From: Palsa-883 sp035696165 | GTDB taxonomy: Bacteria; Pseudomonadota; Alphaproteobacteria; Acetobacterales; Acetobacteraceae | Assembly: GCA_035696165.1 (NCBI GenBank) | Contig: DASRQX010000198.1 | Location: forward strand, 1-64,000 | Direction: 5' to 3' | DNA length: 64,000 bases | Shown: positions 25,260 to 33,338 of the stretch, piece by piece | Position numbering within the stretch: position 1 is the stretch's first letter | Layout of the letters: each line of letters starts with the position of its first letter | Made by a program: the position numbers and the translations under genes | The notes under the pieces: model-generated | Databases searched by the model: none | Seen by the model: the letters and a program-made list of their open reading frames with translations, nothing else | Told to the model about the DNA's origin: nothing

Positions 25260-26402
25260 ATGGCTGATCCGACCATTGACACCGGTGTCAGGCGAGGCGC
25301 CGCCGCTGCGGGCAAGCTGCGCGGCGTCGAAGCCGGACGAGGCATCGCCGCGCTGTTAGTCGCATGCGTCCACTGCACGTTGATGTTGGGCGGACCGGCA
25401 TATGCTGGCCGGCTTCCGCTGTTCGGTCTGTTCCGCTTCGGTCATGCCGGGGTTGATTTCTTCTTCGTTCTGAGCGGATTCATTATCTATTACATACACC
25501 AAGGCGAGATTGGGCAGCAGCGTTTTTTGCCGGCGTATTTATACAAGAGGTTTGCCCGCATTTACCCGACATATTGGATCGTTTTACTATTCTTTAGTTT
25601 GGTACTTTTGTACAGCCCGACAAAGGATCCGCTGGACGACGATCTGAAAAACATGGTCTCCAGCTTCCTCCTGCTTCCCAGCCTGCGCGGGCCAGTCCTG
25701 GGCCCGGCATGGACGCTGCGCCACGAATTGCTGTTCTACGGGCTGTTCGCTCTGCTGTTCTTCAGCAGGCATCTGGGCCGCGTAGCCCTGGCCGCCTGGG
25801 CGGCTGGCATCGCCTTGAACATCGGCTGGATCTGGGTTTCAGGAGATGCACTGTTCGGCGGTATCGCCGGCGATCTGGTATTTCGTATATTCAACATCGA
25901 ATTTTTCTTTGGCATGGCGGTAGCGCGGCTGGTGCTTGACCGCCGCTGGTGGCGGCCCGGGGCGGTGCTGGCAACCGGCGCGGCGTTGTTTCTGGCCAAC
26001 GGTCTGTTCGAGTCATATGGCCCCGCCCTGCCGATCGAATTTCCGCCCCGCCACCTGATCTACGCGCTGGGCGCGGCGATGACACTGTATGGCCTCGTCG
26101 GTACCGAAACGGCCGGGACTCTGCGGGTTCCCGCGCCGCTGATCCGGCTAGGGGGCGCGTCCTATTCGCTGTATCTGGTCCACGTCATCGTTGTGCTGTT
26201 CTATCAACAGCTACTGCTTCGCGTGAAGCGCTTCGTCCCGCTGCAGCCCGAAATCGTCTTCTTCGTCGGTGTGGGCCTGTGCGTCGTGATCGCGGTCGCG
26301 TTCTCTGAGCGGATCGAACAACCGCTGCTGCGGCGACTGCGGCGCGCCGCAGAGGTCCCCCGGCCACGGTCAATTGTCCGCGCCGCGGGAGATGCCTTGT
26401 AG
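25260..26402 (+). CDS. Membrane acyltransferase (Acyltransferase_3/OatA-like)
   Basis: A 380-residue integral membrane protein that probably O-acylates a sugar of the exopolysaccharide. It opens with LRGVEAGRGIAALLVACVHC (RGxAALxVxxxH, the catalytic His), GHAGVDFFFVLSGFIIYYIH and ARIYPTYWIVLL, followed by about ten hydrophobic helices and the hallmark GGASYSLYLVHVIVVLFYQQ near the C-terminus. No SGNH domain is attached. ATG 25260. It converges with the minus-strand glycosyltransferase, whose 3' end overlaps it by 33 bases. The middle part (25490-25640) is AT-richer than the surroundings. Confidence 0.8.
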   Translation: MADPTIDTGVRRGAAAAGKLRGVEAGRGIAALLVACVHCTLMLGGPAYAGRLPLFGLFRFGHAGVDFFFVLSGFIIYYIHQGEIGQQRFLPAYLYKRFARIYPTYWIVLLFFSLVLLYSPTKDPLDDDLKNMVSSFLLLPSLRGPVLGPAWTLRHELLFYGLFALLFFSRHLGRVALAAWAAGIALNIGWIWVSGDALFGGIAGDLVFRIFNIEFFFGMAVARLVLDRRWWRPGAVLATGAALFLANGLFESYGPALPIEFPPRHLIYALGAAMTLYGLVGTETAGTLRVPAPLIRLGGASYSLYLVHVIVVLFYQQLLLRVKRFVPLQPEIVFFVGVGLCVVIAVAFSERIEQPLLRRLRRAAEVPRPRSIVRAAGDAL

Positions 26403-27590
26403 CGGAGCGGAGGTGCCGACCAGCCCAGCGAACAAACGGAGCTGCCCGTCCGTTGTTTCGTCCCAGCCAAACTGTTCGGCGTATGCGCGGGTCGCCGCGC
26501 GATCGGGCGGATCGGCGAACAGCCGATGTGTTGCTGCCACGATCCCCTCGGCGGTGTTGCTTTCGGTGATCAACCCGGCCGCCGCCGTTCGCACCACCTC
26601 AGGATTGCCCCAAATGTTGCTGGCGATGACCGGCGTACCGCAGGCCATCGCCTCCAGCAGCACGTTCGCCCAGCCTTCGCGTGAGGAGGCGAGGACCAGT
26701 GCGTCAGCGGCGCCGTACAACGCTGGCAGTTCGGCATGCGGGCGTGATCCCAGAAGGCGAACCCGATCCGCGAGCCCCCTCCGTTCGATCATCGCCGCCA
26801 GGCGCGAGCGCTCCGGCCCCTCGCCCACGATCAGCAAGGTGTATCCAGGCAATGACGCCATCGCCTCGATCACGCGATGATGCCCCTTGCGCTCGATCAG
26901 CAGTCCGACGGAGATCAAAGTGGGGCCGGTCAGCCCGAGCGCGGCGCGGGCGGTCGCGCGATCGTCTGGTGGATGGAACAAAGTGGTCTCAACTCCGTTG
27001 CGCAGTACCGTCACCTTCTCCGGTGGCGCGCCCAGCCCGACCAGCGCCTGCTTTAGGGCACCGCTGACCGCGATCAGCGCGGCAGCATCGCGGATGGCTC
27101 CCTGGATAAGCCGCCGCGGGACGGCGTGGCGCGGGATCAGATTAACATCGGTCCCGCGCGCGGTGATCACCACTGGCAGGCCGAGGCGCTTGCCAAGCCA
27201 GGTCGCGGCCACCCCGTCGGGATACACATAGTGTGCGTCGATAGCGTGGGGCGGTTCCTGCGCGGCGCACAGACGGCGGATCATCGGCAGTGTGGCGTGG
27301 TAGAGCAGCCACGGTGAGACCGACATCCCCAGCTTCGGGATCGCCAGGTAGCGCGGATGATACACCTCCAGGCAGTGGCGAGATTCACACCGAGCGGTGC
27401 GCGCATGGGTCGCCCAGGCCCCGAACATCGCTGCACCACTGGGAAACCACGGCACCGGCGCGACCACGGCACTCCGGACCTCACCGCTTGCCACCAGATG
27501 ACGCAACCGGTTCTCCACGAAGATGCCGTGGTTCGGCTGCTGATCATTCGGGTAGAGGGTGGAGAACGTCAGGAGCCGGAGCGGAGCCAT
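26370..27590 (-). CDS. Glycosyltransferase, GT4 type
   Basis: A 406-residue GT-B glycosyltransferase for a sugar of the exopolysaccharide. The N-terminal acceptor domain starts LRLLTFSTLYPNDQQPNHGI with FVENRLRHL, and VVITARGTDVNLIPRHAVPR is typical of GT4. The C-terminal donor domain has VTVLRNGVETTLF, LISVGLLIERKGHHRVIEAM, VGEGPERSRL, and the E-x7-E motif SSREGWANVLLEAMACGTPV. It is the last gene of the minus-strand operon. ATG 27590 lies inside the small membrane gene upstream (22-base overlap), so translation is probably coupled. Confidence 0.88.
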   Translation of the reverse strand: MAPLRLLTFSTLYPNDQQPNHGIFVENRLRHLVASGEVRSAVVAPVPWFPSGAAMFGAWATHARTARCESRHCLEVYHPRYLAIPKLGMSVSPWLLYHATLPMIRRLCAAQEPPHAIDAHYVYPDGVAATWLGKRLGLPVVITARGTDVNLIPRHAVPRRLIQGAIRDAAALIAVSGALKQALVGLGAPPEKVTVLRNGVETTLFHPPDDRATARAALGLTGPTLISVGLLIERKGHHRVIEAMASLPGYTLLIVGEGPERSRLAAMIERRGLADRVRLLGSRPHAELPALYGAADALVLASSREGWANVLLEAMACGTPVIASNIWGNPEVVRTAAAGLITESNTAEGIVAATHRLFADPPDRAATRAYAEQFGWDETTDGQLRLFAGLVGTSAPLQGISRGADN

Positions 27591-27790
27591 GGCCGTTGGT
27601 CGGGTCCGGTCGCACTCGCGCGGCGTTGCAGTCGCGAACGGGCCAGCCCCAACCCGGTTGTCTTGGGTGGAACAGCTTCACGCATGGCAAACGGCCACCA
27701 CGTCTTGGAAGGCCGTGAATGGTCCTTGCCTGTCCAGATCACCAGCCAGGCAACCGCGATCATGGTCAAGCCGAGAAGGATCGAGCTCAT
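27569..27790 (-). CDS. Small single-pass membrane protein of the exopolysaccharide operon
   Basis: A 73-residue protein with one N-terminal membrane helix (SILLGLTMIAVAWLVIWTG) and a basic, polar tail (RRASATGPDQRPWLRSGS). ATG 27790 overlaps the stop of the ligase gene (ATGA) and its 3' end overlaps the start of the glycosyltransferase gene by 22 bases. This packing on both sides argues that it is translated. I know no function or family. Its place between an O-antigen-ligase-like protein and a glycosyltransferase suggests an accessory role in polymer or glycan assembly. Confidence 0.6.
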   Translation of the reverse strand: MSSILLGLTMIAVAWLVIWTGKDHSRPSKTWWPFAMREAVPPKTTGLGLARSRLQRRASATGPDQRPWLRSGS

Positions 27791-29106
27791 GCCTGTCGTC
27801 TCGCAATGGAAACCACGGCGGTCCGGGATCCTGCCGCAACAGGTCGCCGCAGTGCCGTGTCGGTCTCGCCAAGCGCCTGACGCACATACTGGTGCGTCGC
27901 CGCCGCCACCACCAGAATTGTGAAGTAGAAATCCCAATAAGACAGCGACAGAAACGAACCCGCGACCAAGTACCCTATAATCGAGACCTGGATCATCTTA
28001 GACAGGTCAACGCACCATTCCAACCCCGGAACACCGTTCGCTGCCTTGATCGTCCGCCGCGTGGCGATGACACCAAAGACGGTAATGGCCACCCAGATGA
28101 AGAACGTGACAAAACCGTGCTCTCCCAGCACCTCGAACCAGATGCTGTGCACCGCGCGGCCGACTGCGCCAGGAACGAATTGCCTGGCGATCTCATCATA
28201 GTACGGCCCCATGAACCCCGTTCCCGTCAAGGGGCGATGCACCGCCATCTGCCAGGCAACGTTCCAGATCGCCATGCGGGTCTCACCCGAACTGGTGGAC
28301 TCAGCATCTGTCAGCGTTTGCATGCGAGCCATCCAGTCGGCCGGCATGAACGCGATTATTGAGCCGACCAAGAGCGGGAGTACCATCGCGGAGACCACTT
28401 TCGCCTTACTCTTGAACCACAAGAACACGGTCACGGCGAACAGCCCGAGCAGCGCGCCGCGCGAATAGCTGCCGACGACCGAAAACAACGTCAACACCAT
28501 GACGGTGGCGAAACCAAGACGAATGATGCGGTGCTCTGAGTGCATACGCAAATAGTTCATCAAGGGTATCGTGATCAAAAGTCCGGCGGCCAAGGCGTTG
28601 TTATCGCCAATCATCGTATCGGGTGGTCCCTCCACCCGGTTGGAACCACCGTGCATGATCGTGAAGCCGCCGCCCTTCATGCCAAAATACGCCAGACACA
28701 GGACCATGACCCAGACCAGTGCGTGAATGCGTTCCTTGGTCGTTAGCAGCCAGCTAGTCAGCAGAAGGACGCTCATCGACTTTATGATGATGTTCCATTT
28801 CTGGTACACCTCACTTGCCGGCGCCATCGCGGTCAGCGACGTCATCGTAATGCAAATCATGAACAACACGACGCAACCGGTGACTGGATTCAGCGAGAAG
28901 CTCTTTGGCTCACGCGCTGACAAGCAGCCGATCAGGGTCACGACAATGATGGCCATTGCCCATGGCAGGCTACTGGCGGGACCCCAGAGCAGCTTGTGCG
29001 GACTCATGAATGACACCCACGACCACAACAGCACGCCGGCAAACGGCCGGATTGTCGCGATCGGCAGCAACACCAGCATCTCGACGAAGAATGCGATCGA
29101 ACGCAT
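27787..29106 (-). CDS. O-antigen-ligase-like protein, exosortase A system type
   Basis: A 439-residue polytopic membrane protein with about ten helices. It resembles the putative O-glycosylation ligase family found only beside exosortase A: MRSIAFFVEMLVLLPIATIR, LLWSWVSFMSPHKLLWG, GGFTIMHGGSNRVEGPPDTM, IGDNNALAAGLLITIPLMNY, VVGSYSRGALLGLFAV (Wzy_C core), and GAVGRAVHSIWFEVLGEHG with the conserved His in the periplasmic loop. It may transfer glycan to protein or lipid, or polymerise it. The reaction is unproven in the family. It is part of the minus-strand operon, 35 bases after prsT. Confidence 0.85.
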   Translation of the reverse strand: MRSIAFFVEMLVLLPIATIRPFAGVLLWSWVSFMSPHKLLWGPASSLPWAMAIIVVTLIGCLSAREPKSFSLNPVTGCVVLFMICITMTSLTAMAPASEVYQKWNIIIKSMSVLLLTSWLLTTKERIHALVWVMVLCLAYFGMKGGGFTIMHGGSNRVEGPPDTMIGDNNALAAGLLITIPLMNYLRMHSEHRIIRLGFATVMVLTLFSVVGSYSRGALLGLFAVTVFLWFKSKAKVVSAMVLPLLVGSIIAFMPADWMARMQTLTDAESTSSGETRMAIWNVAWQMAVHRPLTGTGFMGPYYDEIARQFVPGAVGRAVHSIWFEVLGEHGFVTFFIWVAITVFGVIATRRTIKAANGVPGLEWCVDLSKMIQVSIIGYLVAGSFLSLSYWDFYFTILVVAAATHQYVRQALGETDTALRRPVAAGSRTAVVSIARRQA

Positions 29107-29141
29107 GTGTCAGTCCCGTTGGCTGCCGCGGTTCGGCGGCA

Positions 29142-31904
29142 TCACAGCTTCTTCTTCAGTTCATCCAGCAAGGCCTGGGCGTCGGTTTTCTCACTGAAGT
29201 TGCCTTTTGCCCCAATGACCTGATTGAGCTGCCGCACCGCCTCGTCGACGTTGCCCGTCTTACCCAACGCGACGGCGTAGTGATAGCGGATGCGGTAGTC
29301 GGTTGGGGCCGTCGCGCTGGCCTGGCGCAACAACGGAAGGCCGGAGTTCGAGTCACCATTCTCGGTTAAAATCCAACCCAGTGTGTCGGCGGTCTGAGTG
29401 CCAGGCAGCAGGATATAGGCCTGCAATGCCAGTGACCGCGCCTCCGGATTGCCTTTCTGCTGATACACCCAGGCAAGATTGTTGAGTGCCACGGCGTCAT
29501 GCGGCTTTTTCGCCAGCAGAAGCTTCAGGTGCTGTTCTGCGGCGTCGAAACGGCGTGTGTTGATATCGAGTTCGGTCAGCGCTTCCAGCACCACAAGATC
29601 GTCGGGATGCGCGCCAACCCAGTCGACCAGCTTCTGCCATCCATCGTCGGGCTGGTTGTTCCGTACCATCGCGGTTGCCAGCCGGACCGCCAGAAAGCTT
29701 GACGGCGCCCTGGCAAATGCAGTGCCGTAGGCCTTCACCGCGGCCGCAGGCCGATCGGCGGCAAGATAGATGTCACCGGGCAATGCCAGGACCTGTCCGA
29801 AGTCGCGGTCCTGGTCCGCCAGACGCTGCGCCGACGCGAGCGCCGCATCGATCCCGCCGGCCTTAAGGTCGATCATCACATAATCCTGGTAGAACTGGTA
29901 ATCGCGCGGTCGCGCCGCGAACCCTTCCTTCATGACGTTGCGGGCACTCTCGTAGTCCCCATTCTGAACGTACAGCGCCATGAGCTGGCGGCGCGCCGGA
30001 ACCGACGCGGGATTGAGTTTGAGGATCTGCTGCAGGGTGTCACGCGCCTGGGCCTGGCGTTGCAACGCCACCAGGGCGGCGACACGCATGCCAAGGATCG
30101 TTTCATCATTGTCGGCGCCCTTGGTGTCGGTCGTAAGATCGAGTGCCTTCTGTGGTTCCTGGTTGCGGACGTAAAGCTGAGCCAGCCCGGCAGTCACACG
30201 AAGGTCCGCGGGGGCGGCGGTCCGCGCGCGCTCTACCCGGGCAATTGCCTTGTCGACCTGGTTCGTCTGCAACATCATGGTGACCAGGATCGACAGGGCG
30301 GGCTCGGCCGTCGGCGATTTGTCGAGCACGTCGCCAAGCAGCTGCTGTGCCTCGGCATCGTGTCCCTGCATCGACAGCACGCGCGCGAGGTTTGCCTTGG
30401 CCGGCAGGAAATTGGGCGCCTTCTCGCTGATCGAGGCGAACTTGGCGCGCGCCCCGTCCAGATCGAGCTTCGCCAGCAGCAGCAGCCCGTCGAGGTTCTG
30501 CACCACGGGCGTGTCACCCTGCATTTCGCGCAGCTGCTTGATGACCCCAGCCGCCTTGTCGAGATCGCCGGTGGCAAGAGTGGCGAAGAACAGCGCCTCA
30601 CCCACCATGGGCTGACTCGGCGCAAGCTTCAGTGTGCTCTCGAGATCGCCGATCGCATCGGTGACGTCGCCCTGACCCAGTCGCGCCGCGGCCAGTCGCG
30701 TCTGCAAACCGACGTCCTTCGGTGCCAAGGTCTCGGCCTTCTGGAACATCTTGATCGCCTCGTCGCCCCGACTGGTCGCAACGTAGGCCCGACCCAACAG
30801 GTCGTAGGTTTCCGCATCGCCTTGTCCGGCACCGGCAATCTTCGACAGCGTATCTATCACGCGGTCCGGCTGGTGCTGGTCGGTTTCGATATGGGCCAGC
30901 AGCTTGTAACCGGACAGGTCATTGGGCGCGTGGGCGACGTATCGGGTCGCCGCGTCTTGCGCCTGTTCAAGCTGGCCGAGTTCACGCTTGGTCACCGCAA
31001 GCAGGTAGTAGGCGCGCGGGATCCGGCCCAGGAAGTTGGCGATGCGATTGAGCGAGGCGTCGGTCGCGTGCCAATCCTTGGCATTCGCCTGCAGCACCGC
31101 CTGCAGGTACACCGCTTGCACGTTGCCCGGAGAAACCGCCAGCACGGCCTGGACGTCGGACTGTGCCGCCGTGACCTTGCCGGTCGCCAGCAGCATGCTG
31201 GCCCGATCGAGCTTGGTCTGCACACTGTCGGGCGCGGCCTCGACCGCCTGATCGAGTATTGCCGCGGAGCCCACAAGGTCGCCCTTCAACCGGAGTGCCT
31301 GTGCCTTCACCAGCATGGCATCGGCCGACTTCGGCTGTAGCGCGAGTGCCGCATCGGCTCTCTGGAGGGCGCGATCCACTTCCCGCCGGGCGACCGCCAA
31401 CCTGGCGTCGGCCAACAGCGGCTGCACCGATGTCGGCGCGAGTTTCTCCGCCTCGACGAAATCCTTGCCGGCGTCGTCAACCCGGTTCAGTCCGGCCTCG
31501 GCGACGCCGCGCGAGACCAGAAGCTCGGAATCAAGCTGCTTGTCCTTGCCGTCCGGCTTGAACTCATCGAGGATCGCCTGGAACTCGGACTGCGCCAGCA
31601 TCGCCTGGCTGAGCAGCGCAAGCGTCTTGTGGGGATCGTAGCCGCGCTCGCGGGCGCTGCGCACCTCGCGCTCGGCGGCCACCGGGTCGCCGAGATCGAA
31701 CTGCACCCGCGCAAGCAGGAATCGCGCCTCGGCGTTCTGCGGGTCGGCCTTCACCGCGTTCAGCAATTGGACCTGCGCGGCCCGCAGGTCACCTTTCTGC
31801 AGCGCCAACCTTGCGTTGGCAAGATAATCGGCGGCGTGGCCGCTGAGTGGCCAGACCGCGACCATGCAGACCGTCAGAATGCCGAAGAAACGCCGGTAAC
31901 GCAT
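29142..31904 (-). CDS. prsT: PrsT-like TPR-repeat protein of the PEP-CTERM system
   Basis: A 920-residue periplasmic/secreted protein made almost wholly of TPR repeats (ADYLANARLALQKGDLRAAQ, LLNAVKADPQNAEARFLLAR, LARVLSMQGHDAEAQQLLGD and many more; about 20 repeats). The length, repeat order and position next to PrsR/PrsK match the PEP-CTERM system TPR family. A signal peptide (RRFFGILTVCMVAVWPLSG, HA-AD) is present. The family usually has a lipobox Cys; here LTVC lacks the small -1 residue, so it may not be lipidated. ATG 31904 is chosen with GAGG upstream; a TTG at 31919 is possible. Role: probably a scaffold for polymer or protein sorting. Confidence 0.88.
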   Translation of the reverse strand: MRYRRFFGILTVCMVAVWPLSGHAADYLANARLALQKGDLRAAQVQLLNAVKADPQNAEARFLLARVQFDLGDPVAAEREVRSARERGYDPHKTLALLSQAMLAQSEFQAILDEFKPDGKDKQLDSELLVSRGVAEAGLNRVDDAGKDFVEAEKLAPTSVQPLLADARLAVARREVDRALQRADAALALQPKSADAMLVKAQALRLKGDLVGSAAILDQAVEAAPDSVQTKLDRASMLLATGKVTAAQSDVQAVLAVSPGNVQAVYLQAVLQANAKDWHATDASLNRIANFLGRIPRAYYLLAVTKRELGQLEQAQDAATRYVAHAPNDLSGYKLLAHIETDQHQPDRVIDTLSKIAGAGQGDAETYDLLGRAYVATSRGDEAIKMFQKAETLAPKDVGLQTRLAAARLGQGDVTDAIGDLESTLKLAPSQPMVGEALFFATLATGDLDKAAGVIKQLREMQGDTPVVQNLDGLLLLAKLDLDGARAKFASISEKAPNFLPAKANLARVLSMQGHDAEAQQLLGDVLDKSPTAEPALSILVTMMLQTNQVDKAIARVERARTAAPADLRVTAGLAQLYVRNQEPQKALDLTTDTKGADNDETILGMRVAALVALQRQAQARDTLQQILKLNPASVPARRQLMALYVQNGDYESARNVMKEGFAARPRDYQFYQDYVMIDLKAGGIDAALASAQRLADQDRDFGQVLALPGDIYLAADRPAAAVKAYGTAFARAPSSFLAVRLATAMVRNNQPDDGWQKLVDWVGAHPDDLVVLEALTELDINTRRFDAAEQHLKLLLAKKPHDAVALNNLAWVYQQKGNPEARSLALQAYILLPGTQTADTLGWILTENGDSNSGLPLLRQASATAPTDYRIRYHYAVALGKTGNVDEAVRQLNQVIGAKGNFSEKTDAQALLDELKKKL

Positions 31905-31931
31905 GCGTGCTATCCTCAATCCAGGTCGGCC

Positions 31932-33338
31932 TCAATCCAGGTCGGTTCGGCCGCTGTTCGTCGCGGAATCGACCGGCTTGCCCGTCTCTATCTCGATGCC
32001 ATGGGCCTCCATCAGCCCATACAGGGTCGGTCGGCTGATCCCAAGCAGCTTCGCGGCCACCGACAGCGTGCCGTTACTATGGGCCAAAGCCATCTGCAGC
32101 ACCTCGCGCTCGGCTCGCAGCCTGGCGGCGCGCAGATCAAGATCGACGACATTATCCTTCGCCGCGGTCAGCTCCAAATCCTCGGGACCAAGCTGGCGTC
32201 CCTCGGCCATCACCACTGCGCGCTTCACGCGGTTTTCCAGTTCGCGCACGTTGCCAGGCCAACGATGCGCCTCCAGCGCGGCGATCGCGGTGGGGGTGAA
32301 TCCGCGCAGGGCGCGGGAGAATTCGCGATTGAAGCGGCCGAGGAACCAGTTGGCGAGCAGCATCACGTCGCCGCCGCGCTCACGCAACGGCGGGATGCGC
32401 ACCGTGACAGCATTCATCCGATAGAGCAGGTCGCCACGGAACTGGCCGTCGCGCACTTTTTCCTCGACGCTCTGATTGGTGGCCGAGACGATCCGCGCAT
32501 CGACCTGGATGCGGGCGCGCCCGCCGATCCGTTCGACGATCTGATCCTGCAAGAAGCGCAGCAACTTGACCTGCAACGGCCCTGGCAGGTCGCCGATCTC
32601 GTCGAGGAACAGGGTACCCTTGTTGGCACTCTCGATCTTGCCGATGGTCTGCTTGAAGGCGCCGGTGAAGGCGCCGCGTTCGTAGCCGAACAATTCGCTT
32701 TCCAGCAACGTTTCCGGGATGGCGCCGCAATTGATCGCGACGAAAGGCTGGCTCGCGCGCGGGCCAAGAGCGTGCAGCGCCTGCGCCAACGCCTCTTTCC
32801 CGGTGCCGCTCTCGCCAAGCAGCAGCACCGGGACGTTGGTCGCCGCGAGCTTCTCGACGTCGCGGCAAACTTTCAGCATGCCGTCATTCGCCGCGATGAT
32901 CCGTTCGATCGGCGAGCGCGTCGGCGAACCGGCGGCCAGCCGGCGGTTCTCATCCTCAATCGCGGCGAGGCGGAAGGCACGCTCGACAATGGTGTGCAGA
33001 ACGTCCAGGTCGACGGGCTTCTCACAGAAATCATAGGCGCCATTTGCCACCGCCTTCAGCGCATTGCGGCGTTCATTGTTGCCGGTCGCCACGATCACCT
33101 TGGTCTCCGGCGCGCTCATGAGAATTTGCTCAAGCGCCGCGAACCCCTCGCTTACTCCGTCGGGGTCGGGCGGCAGGCCGAGGTCCATGATCACCACCGG
33201 CGGACGGTCCTTCTGCGCCGCCGCGATTGCCTGTGCCCGGTCCTGCGCGATCAATACCTCATGCGCCGGAAACGCCCAGCGGTACTGTGAGCAGAGACCG
33301 ACATCATCCTCGACGATCAACAGTTTCGGCTTGGCCAT
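31932..33338 (-). CDS. prsR: PrsR, sigma-54 response regulator of the PEP-CTERM system
   Basis: A 468-residue NtrC-type activator: receiver domain (LLIVEDDVGLCSQYRW, phospho-Asp in VVIMDLGLPP, Lys in YDFCEKPVDL), AAA+ domain (Walker A LLGESGTGKEALAQ, GYERGAFTGAFKQTIGKIES with the sigma-54-contacting GAFTGA, Walker B GTLFLDEIGDLPG), and a C-terminal Fis-type HTH (SVAAKLLGISRPTLYGLME). It matches the PEP-CTERM-box response regulator family. It probably activates PEP-CTERM and polysaccharide genes with RpoN. TAATG overlap with prsK shows coupling. I could not find a convincing -24/-12 promoter in the window. Confidence 0.93.
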   Translation of the reverse strand: MAKPKLLIVEDDVGLCSQYRWAFPAHEVLIAQDRAQAIAAAQKDRPPVVIMDLGLPPDPDGVSEGFAALEQILMSAPETKVIVATGNNERRNALKAVANGAYDFCEKPVDLDVLHTIVERAFRLAAIEDENRRLAAGSPTRSPIERIIAANDGMLKVCRDVEKLAATNVPVLLLGESGTGKEALAQALHALGPRASQPFVAINCGAIPETLLESELFGYERGAFTGAFKQTIGKIESANKGTLFLDEIGDLPGPLQVKLLRFLQDQIVERIGGRARIQVDARIVSATNQSVEEKVRDGQFRGDLLYRMNAVTVRIPPLRERGGDVMLLANWFLGRFNREFSRALRGFTPTAIAALEAHRWPGNVRELENRVKRAVVMAEGRQLGPEDLELTAAKDNVVDLDLRAARLRAEREVLQMALAHSNGTLSVAAKLLGISRPTLYGLMEAHGIEIETGKPVDSATNSGRTDLD

